A stretch of DNA of 42,513 nt from an uncultured Bacilli bacterium. Lineage in GTDB: Bacteria; Bacillota_I; Bacilli_A; RF39; UBA660. The DNA lies in the NCBI GenBank assembly GCA_947623735.1, contig CANQHE010000007.1, forward strand, positions 1 to 42,513, written 5' to 3'. Below the pieces are notes generated by a model. That model saw only the letters and a list, made by a program, of their open reading frames with translations. It had not been told where the DNA came from and searched no databases. The stretch's first letter is position 1; each line of letters opens with the position of its first letter. The position numbers and the translations under genes are program-made. Of this stretch, positions 12,036-20,700 are shown one piece after another.

Positions 12036-12055
12036 AAAAAAGCTATTTCTAGCTT
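12036..12055 (-). terminator. Terminator of the cyclophilin gene
   Basis: AAGCTA-GAAA-TAGCTT followed by TTTT on the minus strand. The stem includes the last codon and stop of the gene. Confidence 0.75.
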
Positions 12056-12662
12056 AATTTTTTTCGATTTCCACAAATCTAATTGAATCTATTTTTTGAT
12101 TTACTTTTGGAACATCATTATCATCAGTACTAACTTTTGATATATTTTCAACTGTATCATATCCTGCGATAACTTTACCAAAGGCCGCATAATCACCATC
12201 TAAATAACTTAAAGCATCATTATCATTAACACAAATGAAGAACTGACTACTAGCACTATCCATATCTTGCGCACGAGCCATTGAAACAATTCCTTTTTCA
12301 TGTTTTAAATTATTTTCTACTCCATTATTTTTAAATTCACCTTTAATAGTATCGGCATTAGTACCATTGGCACTTATTCCTCCCTGAATCATAAAATCTT
12401 TAATTACTCGATGCCATCTAGTTCCATCATAAAACTTTTCTCCAACTAACTTTTTAAAATTCTCCACTGTAATTGGAGCCTCATCCGGATAAAGTTCAAT
12501 TAATATCACTTTATTTTTATCTGTTACAATTTTAACATAATTAGTTTCTTTATCTGTTTCGCTATAATTATAACCTTCAATCGTCCCATTAGTCGTATTA
12601 GTCTTACCACATCCACTTGTTAGTAAAAGTAAAGTTATCAACAAACATAATATTTTCTTCAA
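12054..12662 (-). CDS. Cyclophilin-type peptidyl-prolyl isomerase, lipoprotein
   Basis: 202 residues. A lipoprotein signal with hydrophobic stretch and lipobox LTSGC (lipidated Cys18) is followed by a linker and a cyclophilin domain: PITVENFKKL, FYDGTRWHRVIKDFMIQGG, SSQFFICVND, FGKVIAGYDTV. It should sit on the outer face of the membrane and assist folding of secreted proteins. The start is a TTG (12662) after GGTG. The nearest ATG upstream is out of frame. Confidence 0.93.
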   Translation of the reverse strand: MKKILCLLITLLLLTSGCGKTNTTNGTIEGYNYSETDKETNYVKIVTDKNKVILIELYPDEAPITVENFKKLVGEKFYDGTRWHRVIKDFMIQGGISANGTNADTIKGEFKNNGVENNLKHEKGIVSMARAQDMDSASSQFFICVNDNDALSYLDGDYAAFGKVIAGYDTVENISKVSTDDNDVPKVNQKIDSIRFVEIEKN

Positions 12663-12731
12663 TCATCATCACCAAATATATTTTATCACACAAATTATTA
12701 AATAGAAACTAAAAAATTAAAATTAATTATG

Positions 12732-12774
12732 CCCCAAAGTTTTTCTTTGCAATTCTAAATTTTTATGTTATATT
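12732..12774 (+). promoter_or_regulatory. Promoter with inverted-repeat operator, copy A (RhuM-Fic)
   Basis: CAAAG-TTTTT-CTTTG (12735-12749) overlaps the -35 TTTGCA (12746-12751), and a 17-nt spacer leads to -10 TATATT (12769-12774). Nearly the same sequence lies at 15324-15365 before dinD. The inverted repeat is a plausible repressor site. Confidence 0.7.
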
Positions 12775-12808
12775 TAATACAGATAAACAAATTAAGGGAG
12801 GGAAAAAG

Positions 12809-13750
12809 ATGAAAAATGAAATAATATTATTTGAAAATCAAAATGTTAAACTCGAGGTAAATATGCAAGATGAAACAGTATGGCTTAATAGAGAACAATT
12901 AGCTACACTATATGATAGAGACATCAAAACTATCGGCAAACATATTAATAATGCTCTAAAAGAAGAATTAGATAGTTCATGTGTCGCAAAATTTGCGACA
13001 GTTCAAAAAGAAGGAAATAGAACCGTTACCAGAAATATTGATTACTATAATCTTGATATGATTATTAGTGTTGGTTATCGCGTAAAATCACAAAATGGTA
13101 TTATATTCCGTAAATGGGCTAATAAAATATTAAAAGATTATATGATTAAAGGTTATGCTGTTAATCAAAAAAGACTTGATTACTTAGAAAAAACCGTTAC
13201 TTTATTAAATATTGCTAGTCGTGATAACAAAAGATTAACCGGCGATGAAACCAAAGAAATACTCCAAGTCATAAATGCCTATTCTAAAGCTCTTGACTTA
13301 TTAGATGATTATGACCATCGAACATTAAAAAAAATTAAAGGTCAAAAGAGCGAAAAAATCATTACTTATGAAGAGTGTATGAACGTTATAGATAAATTAA
13401 GATTTAATAATGAAAGTAGCTTATTTGCTCTAGAAAGAAATAACAATTTTAAATCCATAATAAGCGATATATACCAATCTTTTGGGGGAACAGATGTTTA
13501 TCCTTCTATCGAAGAAAAAGCCTCTAATCTTCTTTATTTAACCGTCAAAAATCATGCTTTTATCGATGGTAATAAAAGAATCGCGGCAACTATATTTATT
13601 TACTTCTTACAAGCTAATGCAATTTTATATAAGGATGATTTACAAGTAATTGATAATAATACTCTCGCGGCTATAACTTTATTAATCGCAGAATCAAGTC
13701 CAAAAGAAAAAGAAGTCATGATTGATTTAATTATGAACTTCTTAAAATAA
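12809..13750 (+). CDS. RhuM-family protein fused to a Fic/Doc domain
   Basis: 313 residues. Residues about 10-120 are a RhuM domain (VWLNREQLATLYDRD...NIDYYNLDMIISVGYRVKS...FRKWAN). The C-terminal half is a Fic/Doc domain with the motif HAFIDGNKRIAA (249-260), the Doc-type HxFxDGNKR form, which in characterised members transfers phosphate or AMP to target proteins. AGGGAGGG precedes the ATG. It looks like a mobile defence or toxin-like gene. The role of RhuM fusions is not established, and no separate antitoxin gene is adjacent. Confidence 0.9.
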   Translation: MKNEIILFENQNVKLEVNMQDETVWLNREQLATLYDRDIKTIGKHINNALKEELDSSCVAKFATVQKEGNRTVTRNIDYYNLDMIISVGYRVKSQNGIIFRKWANKILKDYMIKGYAVNQKRLDYLEKTVTLLNIASRDNKRLTGDETKEILQVINAYSKALDLLDDYDHRTLKKIKGQKSEKIITYEECMNVIDKLRFNNESSLFALERNNNFKSIISDIYQSFGGTDVYPSIEEKASNLLYLTVKNHAFIDGNKRIAATIFIYFLQANAILYKDDLQVIDNNTLAAITLLIAESSPKEKEVMIDLIMNFLK

Positions 13751-13773
13751 AAAGGTAACCCCTTTTTATTTTT
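13749..13773. terminator. Bidirectional terminator after the RhuM-Fic gene
   Basis: AAAAAGG-TAACC-CCTTTTT with a T run. It lies between convergent genes and overlaps the stop of the minus-strand neighbour. Confidence 0.7.
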
Positions 13774-14449
13774 TTCGCACTCTTCTAGGTATATTATTTT
13801 TAACTTTAGCAATTACTTCTTCTAAACTTAAACCTGAATAGTCTTGATTAAAATACATACTTTTAAAATTAGCAACCACTTCTCCTTTAGTATTTAGATA
13901 AGTAACTAAAATATCCATTACATCTCCGTATTCATCAGTCACATAAAAACTTGCTAAAGCAACCAACTCATCAAAAAGAGGATGATTAGTAAATGTTCCA
14001 ATCACATTATAATAATCACTTATAATTTCCATATTATCTACATCATATAAAGCATATTTTGCCCATCCATCCATGCCAATTTCTAGTTGTCCCAAATTGT
14101 TTAACTCTTTAATTGCTCCAAAATCATTTGCATTAATCAAAGCTGCTTGTTCTATTTTTCCATTATTAAATTTATATTGCATTATTGATGTCTCATCATC
14201 AATTATACATTTAACAACAACATTATTATGAGGAAATACATAAATCTTCTCTACTTTATTTGCATCCAAAACCGGAAGAACTTGTCTAAACTTATCGTCG
14301 ACTACTACGACCGCCGGAACATATTCTTCTCTATCTGGTAAAACAGATAAAACATCAATTTTTAAGATACCATAACCATGCACAAATTTAGCTCCCTCAG
14401 TAGGAACCATAATTAATTCATCACCACATTTAATTTTAAAACAATTCAT
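13766..14449 (-). CDS. Uncharacterised protein
   Basis: 227 residues from the ATG at 14449 (AAGGAG 8 nt upstream; the longer in-frame reading from 14491 has no RBS). Beta-rich in appearance with alternating hydrophobic residues (VVVVDD, NNVVVKCIIDDE) and a basic C-terminus ending RRVRKK. No signal peptide or membrane segment. I do not recognise the family. It sits among accessory genes. Confidence 0.8.
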   Translation of the reverse strand: MNCFKIKCGDELIMVPTEGAKFVHGYGILKIDVLSVLPDREEYVPAVVVVDDKFRQVLPVLDANKVEKIYVFPHNNVVVKCIIDDETSIMQYKFNNGKIEQAALINANDFGAIKELNNLGQLEIGMDGWAKYALYDVDNMEIISDYYNVIGTFTNHPLFDELVALASFYVTDEYGDVMDILVTYLNTKGEVVANFKSMYFNQDYSGLSLEEVIAKVKNNIPRRVRKK

Positions 14450-14515
14450 AAAACTACTCCTTAAATAAAAGTAATTTCTATTATAAATCATAATTCAAAA
14501 CTTGTCTACAAATTA

Positions 14516-14552
14516 AAAGCATCTATTCTCCATAATTTGGGTTAGATGCTTT
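14516..14552 (-). terminator. Terminator-like hairpin after the next minus-strand gene
   Basis: A 10-bp stem AAAGCATCTA/TAGATGCTTT encloses the last codons and stop of the upstream gene. The T run on the minus side is short. Confidence 0.5.
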
Positions 14553-15128
14553 ATATAAACTTCTTTTTCTCATAAATTCATTTTGCATTAATTGCCCTTC
14601 AATCTTTTGATTTAAAAGCAGCATACTTCTCTCATAATCAATATTAGAAATTACATACAATATATATGAATCTACCATTCCAAGTTTATCTAATTGTTTT
14701 CCTTCATTAATTTTAGCCTGTAATTGTTCTTTTGTCCCACCACTTAATCTCGTAATTTCTTCCTTAGCATATCTTAATTCTTCATTTGTCATTTTCGCAA
14801 GCATTAACTCTTCAATCGAATGACTATTCATATAATCATATATCAACATATATTCTTCTACCGAACTTTCTTTAATTCCATACCTTTTAAATAATTCCAC
14901 CAAAAGTTTATTCCTTTTATATATAAGAACTTCATTCAATTCCTCATAAGACAATTCTGATACTTTTTTAGATTCTAAATATAAAATTCTTTCCTTTTCA
15001 AATTCCGGTTCATAAGACAACCACTTCACCCATAAAGTATCAAGTGATGCATTTAAGCGTCCCTTCCCCGGAATAACCTTTACACCCTCTTTAGCCATTT
15101 CTTCAGCCATTATTCTACCTAACTTCAT
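14523..15128 (-). CDS. Uncharacterised protein
   Basis: 201 residues, mostly charged helices, starting MKLGRIMAEE with GAGG a few nt upstream. It contains a Leu/Glu-rich central part (SELSYEELNEVLIYKRNKLL) and no visible motif, signal or membrane segment. It is followed by its own hairpin and then the 227-residue unknown. Function unknown. Confidence 0.8.
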   Translation of the reverse strand: MKLGRIMAEEMAKEGVKVIPGKGRLNASLDTLWVKWLSYEPEFEKERILYLESKKVSELSYEELNEVLIYKRNKLLVELFKRYGIKESSVEEYMLIYDYMNSHSIEELMLAKMTNEELRYAKEEITRLSGGTKEQLQAKINEGKQLDKLGMVDSYILYVISNIDYERSMLLLNQKIEGQLMQNEFMRKRSLYKASNPNYGE

Positions 15129-15574
15129 AATACCTCTTTTCTACACTATAATTATTACCATAGCCCCAATACTTACATACCTTCAATAAATATCATAATT
15201 ATATTCATAATACCATAAAAAGAGTTTTTCCACAAGAAAAGTAATCCTACATTTACCAACCAAAATTATAAAAATGATAATATACCTAAAAAAATTATTA
15301 ATACTTAAAATTTTTTAATATCACCCAAAGTTTTTCTTTGCTATTTTAAAATTTTATGTTATATTTATATTAAGAAAGAAAAATAAAATGAATATTTATA
15401 ATTAAAATATTTTTAGTGTGCTCAATTTTTTTACTGTTTTAAATTTTACTAGAGACTTAAAAACACACAGTAACCAACAAAACATTATTACTATTATCAT
15501 TATTACGTTATTTAACTAAATGTAATTTCTTTATATGAAGAAAAGTTTTATAATATTTGAAAGGAGTTGAGATC
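15129..15574 (+). promoter_or_regulatory. Long non-coding region with promoter copy B and leader of dinD
   Basis: 446 bp without a gene. The repeat CAAAG-TTTTT-CTTTG (15326-15340), -35 TTTGCT (15337-15342), a 17-nt spacer and -10 TATATT (15360-15365) nearly duplicate the promoter before the RhuM-Fic gene. From there to the dinD ATG is a leader of about 200 nt. A second, weaker -10 (TATAAT, 15549-15554) lies close to the gene. No other structure stands out. Confidence 0.6.
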
Positions 15575-16405
15575 ATGAAAAATGAATTAGAAAAATATCA
15601 AGAAAAGACTTTTGAAGATATTAAACATCTAGATGAATTTGGAAATGAATATTGGGAAGCTCGAGAATTGATGACTACTTTAGGATATACTAAATGGGAT
15701 AACTTTAAAAAAGTTATTGATAAAGCTAAAATATCATGTAAAATAAGCGAAAACAAAGTAGAAGATTGCTTTGCCGACGTCGGGAAACCAATAATTAGTG
15801 GTAAAGGAAAAAAAGAATTAATTGAAGATTATCAATTATCAAGATATGCTTGTTACTTAATAGTCCAAAATGCTGATCCGAGGAAGAAAAATATAGCTCT
15901 AGGTCAAACTTATTTTGCTGTTCAAACAAGAAAAATGGAATTAACAGAAAAAGAATACAGTAAACTAAGTGAAGATGAAAAAAGATTATATAGAAGGAGA
16001 CAAACAAAAGATGGTAATAAAATCTTATATAAAATAGCCAAAGAAAAAGGAGTTAAAAATTTTGATAGATTTACAAATGCAGGATATAAAGGACTATATA
16101 ATGGCGAAACTGCGAATGATATAGCCAAAAGAAAAGGACTAAGATATAGAGAAGATATATTAGATAATATGGGAAGTGCTGAATTAGGAGCAAATATATT
16201 TAGAATAACCCAAACTGAAGCCTTATTAGAAAAACAAAAAGAAGCTAGTGAAATAAAAGCGACAAGCACACATTATAAAGTCGGAAAAGCCATTAGAGAA
16301 ACTATGAAAAAATTAGGTAGTACTATGCCAGAGGACTTACCTACTCCAGACAAATCAATAAGAGAATTAGAAAAGGAAAGGCTTAAAGAAATAGAAATCA
16401 AATAA
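15575..16405 (+). CDS. dinD: DNA-damage-inducible protein D (DinD family)
   Basis: 276 residues from the ATG at 15575, which follows AAGGAG by 8 nt. An in-frame TTG at 15557 would place that RBS inside the gene. The N-terminal Bro-N-like segment (FGNEYWEARELMTTLGYTKW), the DYQLSRYACYLIVQNADPRK core and the AQTYFAVQTR-like stretch are hallmarks of DinD. E. coli DinD binds and inhibits RecA filaments. Whether this one is SOS-controlled is open: I see no clear LexA box, and its promoter instead carries the inverted repeat shared with the RhuM-Fic gene. Confidence 0.92.
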   Translation: MKNELEKYQEKTFEDIKHLDEFGNEYWEARELMTTLGYTKWDNFKKVIDKAKISCKISENKVEDCFADVGKPIISGKGKKELIEDYQLSRYACYLIVQNADPRKKNIALGQTYFAVQTRKMELTEKEYSKLSEDEKRLYRRRQTKDGNKILYKIAKEKGVKNFDRFTNAGYKGLYNGETANDIAKRKGLRYREDILDNMGSAELGANIFRITQTEALLEKQKEASEIKATSTHYKVGKAIRETMKKLGSTMPEDLPTPDKSIRELEKERLKEIEIK

Positions 16406-16507
16406 AAACACTTATACCATTCTTATGAAAGCAAATCTAGCTAAAAGAATAAACAATTAATAAATTAGAAAGGAAAATGCTACGTAAAAAATGTAAATAT
16501 ATAAAAA

Positions 16508-16525
16508 AGCCCCTAAATAAGGACT
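16508..16525 (-). terminator. Terminator of the tRNA-Thr gene
   Basis: AGTCC...GGGGCT stem with a 7-nt loop followed by TTTTTT on the minus strand. Confidence 0.75.
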
Positions 16526-16538
16526 CTAAAAACATAAA

Positions 16539-16614
16539 TGGTGCTGAAAACAAGAATCGAACTTGCGACCTACGCATTACGAGTGCGTTGCTCTACCGAC
16601 TGAGCTATTTCAGC
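16539..16614 (-). tRNA. tRNA-Thr (anticodon CGT)
   Basis: 76 nt with encoded CCA. Acceptor GCTGAAA/TTTCAGC, D arm AGCTCAGTCGGTAGAGC, anticodon stem ACGCA/TGCGT with loop CTCGTAA, and T arm GCAAG-TTCGATT-CTTGT. Anticodon CGT reads ACG (threonine). Confidence 0.96.
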
Positions 16615-16644
16615 AACTACCCATATTATAGCATACATTAAAAA

Positions 16645-16668
16645 AATACTCTAGTTTTCTAAAGTATT
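16645..16668 (-). terminator. Terminator of the STAS-sigma operon
   Basis: 10-bp stem AATACTTTAG/CTAGAGTATT (one G-U pair), loop AAAA, then a run of seven T on the minus strand, just past the sigma-factor stop. Confidence 0.85.
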
Positions 16669-16671
16669 TTT

Positions 16672-17310
16672 TTATATCATTTGTGCTCGCATTTTCTCCA
16701 AACTCTTTTTTTCATATCTTGAAACCATTACCTGCGTCATATTAAGTTTTCTCGCCACTTCACTTTGGGTTAAATCTTCATAATATCGTGATTTAATAAT
16801 TTCTTTTTCCCTGCTATTTAAAACCTTAAAACTATCATCTAAATCCAATTTTAAATCCAGATTATCGCGTTTTTCGGGTATCACTTCATATAAATCTATA
16901 TCATTTGAAGTATTATCTAATTGTACTAATTCCTGTTGTGACAGCATCGCTTCATTAACCAAATTAATATCTAACTCCAAAAATTGGGCCACTTCCTCTA
17001 TTGTTACTTCTCTTCCCATTTTTTGCGCTAAATTATATCTTGTCTTCTGGACTAATTTATAGATTTTAAGTAACCCTTTGCTGACTTTTATACTTCTATT
17101 ACTATTTACATACTCATACATTTTTCCAAATATATAAGGATAAGCATAAGTACTAAACTTAGCATCATGGGTATCTTTGAAATTTTGATAAGCTGAAAGT
17201 AAACCAATTACTCCCACTTGAATCAAATCTTCTTTATCATTTCCATAAAACTTGCTTGCAATATTTTTAATGAGTCCCATATGAGACTCTATAAGTTCAT
17301 TCGTGGTCAT
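16672..17310 (-). CDS. Sigma-70 family factor of the SigF/SigG/SigB type
   Basis: 212 residues. Region 2 (DLIQVGVIGLLSAYQNFK...FSTYAYPYIFGKMYEYV), region 3 (GREVTIEEVAQFLELD) and region 4 (LNSREKEIIKSRYYEDLTQSEVARKLNMTQVMVSRYEKKSL) are all visible. Region 1 is minimal, as in sporulation or stress sigma factors. The gene starts within the TAATG overlap of the preceding STAS gene, so the two are translationally coupled. In spoIIA operons an anti-sigma kinase (SpoIIAB) gene lies between these two, and here it is missing. Confidence 0.93.
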   Translation of the reverse strand: MTTNELIESHMGLIKNIASKFYGNDKEDLIQVGVIGLLSAYQNFKDTHDAKFSTYAYPYIFGKMYEYVNSNRSIKVSKGLLKIYKLVQKTRYNLAQKMGREVTIEEVAQFLELDINLVNEAMLSQQELVQLDNTSNDIDLYEVIPEKRDNLDLKLDLDDSFKVLNSREKEIIKSRYYEDLTQSEVARKLNMTQVMVSRYEKKSLEKMRAQMI

Positions 17311-17642
17311 TAGATATTTATAAGCTTATTCGCGGCAAGTTCATTAGATGCCACCGATATTCTAAGTCTTTTCATCTTTCTTCTTAATTCATCACTTACT
17401 TCACACAAGCAAATTTTCCCCTTATTAGTTCTAATTGCACATTTAGTATTAAGTAAACTATCCATACCTGCTTCATCAATATCTTTAAGTTGAAACATAT
17501 TAAATACTAAATATTTAATTTTATGTTTTAACACTACGGGTACAATATAATTATTTACTTTATATGCAACCTTTCTATTTAAAATACCCCCAAGTCTTAC
17601 ATATAGAATTCCTTTCTCATATTCCATATCTACTTTAAGCAT
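17310..17642 (-). CDS. STAS-domain protein (SpoIIAA/RsbV-like anti-anti-sigma)
   Basis: 110 residues from the ATG at 17642 (AAGGGTG upstream; a GTG 9 nt earlier overlaps the RBS). STAS fold pattern: MEYEKGILYVRLGGILNRKVAYKV, KYLVFNMFQLKDIDEAGMDSLL. The position of the regulatory serine in the usual D-S-S-G motif reads D-E-A-G, so the phosphorylatable Ser is replaced. It is coupled to the sigma gene. The promoter is TTGTCG (17699-17704), 17 nt, TATAAA (17676-17681), minus strand. Confidence 0.82.
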   Translation of the reverse strand: MLKVDMEYEKGILYVRLGGILNRKVAYKVNNYIVPVVLKHKIKYLVFNMFQLKDIDEAGMDSLLNTKCAIRTNKGKICLCEVSDELRRKMKRLRISVASNELAANKLINI

Positions 17643-17735
17643 ATATATCACCCTTGCTACTTAAATATAGAACATTTTATAAATATTTTAAACACGTTCG
17701 ACAAAACATATCAAAACTTCTAATATTTTTTAAAA

Positions 17736-17762
17736 AAAACTATTTCTTATCAAAATAGTTTT
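17736..17762 (-). terminator. Terminator of the MMPL transporter gene
   Basis: 10-bp stem AAAACTATTT/AAATAGTTTT with a 7-nt loop and a run of T on the minus strand. Confidence 0.85.
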
Positions 17763-17769
17763 CCAAAAA

Positions 17770-20700
17770 TTATTTATTTTTAATAATAAATTTATCTATC
17801 GCCGCAAGCATTCCCGGAAGAAGTAACAAAATAAGGAAACAAGAACGCATCGTCCCTTCACTAATTGTTAAACAAATCTTCGCGGCTATCGCTGAGGCAA
17901 ACTTTCCTACAATTAAAGTTACTATAATAAGTATTGCTCCACTTGTAATAATTGTATGAATCGAATTATTATAAGCACTTATTATCGCTTCTTTAATATT
18001 CATCTTTTTTCTTTCTTCTATATAATAAGACGTATAAAGTATCGCATAATCAATCGTTGCACCCATTAAAATACTTTGGACAATTAAAATAGAAATAAAG
18101 TAAACATCTCCTCCAAAAGATAGTATACCCATTGTTACAAATACCGCGGCTTGAATTAATAACACTAATACAATCGGAATGAGCAATGACTTAAAGGTAA
18201 AGGCTACCACGACAAATATAAATATCATCGTAAGTACTGTTATCAAATTAAGTTCTCCCTGAAAACTCTCACTCATCTGTTTTGCCATTGGTGAGTCTCC
18301 AATCAAATAAAACTCATCTACTCTCTTACTTAAATCTTTTTTAATCTCCGTAATTAATTTAAAAGTCTCTTCATCTTCGGCCTCTAACTTTGTATTAAGA
18401 ACAACTCTTCCGTAATTTTTACCTACCAATAACTCTTTCGCATCCCCGACAGTATCTTTACCCGCGATTATATCTTCTCTCATCTCTTCATCAATATAAT
18501 CATCAAATCTTTTATCTTTTATTATATCTTCATTTAAATATCGAATAAAATTATTAATGGTTAAAGTATAATTATCGCGATAATCCTTAACACTTCCATA
18601 ATAAATATATACTAAATCAATTAAATCTTTATCAAGACTTCCACTTAAAACTTTTAAAGTATTATATAATTCATCTTTATTATAACTCTTATCATTTAAA
18701 GTATTACTAATAATATTATCTAAAGTCTTAATCTTTAACTTTTTATCATTATCAAAACTCTTATTATATTCTTCATTATTAATCACATCTTTTACTAAGA
18801 AACGAATAAAATCATTCATTGATAATTCTATATTATACTTCTTATTTTCATATAACCCCATAATTAAATCGATATCACTTTTATTAATACCTAAAGCATC
18901 CGCGATGGTCTCTCTTGTATAAATATTTCCCTTTAAAATACTATCCATTATCTTTTTAAGTAAACTAAAATTATTTATTTCATCCATGCTTAAAGCATCT
19001 TTTAACTCTTTATCATCTTTATTTGTCACTATTTTATCTACGAGTTCATAAGGACTTATCTTCGCAAGTGAAGCTCCGTAAAGGCTATACAGCATCTTAA
19101 CATCATCTTTACTTAATCCAAGTATACTTGCCATATCTGTATAACCATACTTTACATCATTAATAGTACTTTCCATTACTATTTTAAGCTTATTTAAAAG
19201 GGCAATAGTGCTTTCAATAGTGCTTTCATCCATATTACTTAGTATTGTCTTATTACTTAACATTTCAAGAATAAACTCATAAGGACTTATTTTCAAATTT
19301 TCGATATCCATTAACACAAATAGATAAGAAACTTTCTCTTTAGGTAAACCAGAAGAAGTCACAAAATCTTGAACAGTATATTCTTTATTATCATCTAACA
19401 TAGATAATAAATTAAGAGTATTCATATCGATATCCTTAAAATATTCCGGATAACTACTAGCAATACTAGGCATTATTACCTTTATGTCTTTACCACTTAT
19501 CTTTATATCATTATCTCTACTTCCAAATATGCCTAAATATATCTTTTTAATATCTTCCTCATTCATATTAAGTAACTTAGCCATCTCTTGATAATTAATC
19601 TCTCTAAGTATTATCTTTTTATCACTAAATGTCTTTAAAGTAGTTATATTATCTCTTGCATCATTACTAATCATACTTCCATAAGCTTTAGATGGTATAA
19701 CATCATTAATTATAAAATTGCTAAAATCATTTATTGTTAATTTATCACTTATATCCGTCTTACTTAAATAATAAATATATAACTTAAAACTATCATCTAA
19801 AGAAATATTTAATATATTTGCCATCTCTTGATAATTAATTTCTTTATTTATAACATCTTTATTAGTAAAACTATAAAGTATTTTTAACTTTTCTTGCATT
19901 TCTTTAGAAAACCTATCCTGATACTCTTCATCTTTTAACACTGTATTATTAATAAAACTTAAAAACTCGGTCATTGTTACTTTTTCTTCGCCATATTTCG
20001 CCTCATATAAAGTAAACAAATCATTAATCCCCTTATTATCGATATCAAGAATCCTTGCAATATCATTTTTACTTCTCTTTTTATTTAATTCTTCCTTACT
20101 ACTAAATACTTCTAATTTTAAAATATTCTTCCGCATCTCATCATCAATATTTTCACTCATCTTATCATTACTATAAACATCATTTTGAATAAAAGTTAAT
20201 AAATCATTTAATTTTATCTTATTATCTTCGGCTTTATTATAATAATGATAATATACTATTTTAAGTAAATAATCATCTATCGCTACATTAGCCCCTAAAT
20301 CATTTAATCTTTTATTAAGAGTATTATAAGTATATTCTTCATTTATAGTATTCCCATTACATAATACTTCATCAAACTTTTTATTTTTTTCAAGTGTTTT
20401 ACAGTACTCGGCTATCTCTTTTTCTTCTCTATTCGGATATATTATCGCCATCTGATTATTAAGTTTAAACACTTTCTCAATTTCATCAGTTCCTGACTGA
20501 GTATAAAGTATTCCAAGATTACCTTTAAGTAAATAACTAACCCCAAAAATACCTATGAATAAAACTAAAATAACATATCTAAACTTATAAGCAAGTTTTC
20601 CCAAGAAATCTAACTTAATAATAGGACTTTTCTTCTTTGTTTTATATATTAGTTTATCACTCATTAATATTAATGCTGGTAAACACGTAAAAATACAAAA

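Noticed and set aside
16477-16641. Plus-strand ORF with an AAAGGA upstream overlapping the tRNA-Thr in antisense
   Set aside because: Its peptide (CDLRITSALLYRLSY region) is the well-known spurious translation of a tRNA antisense strand.
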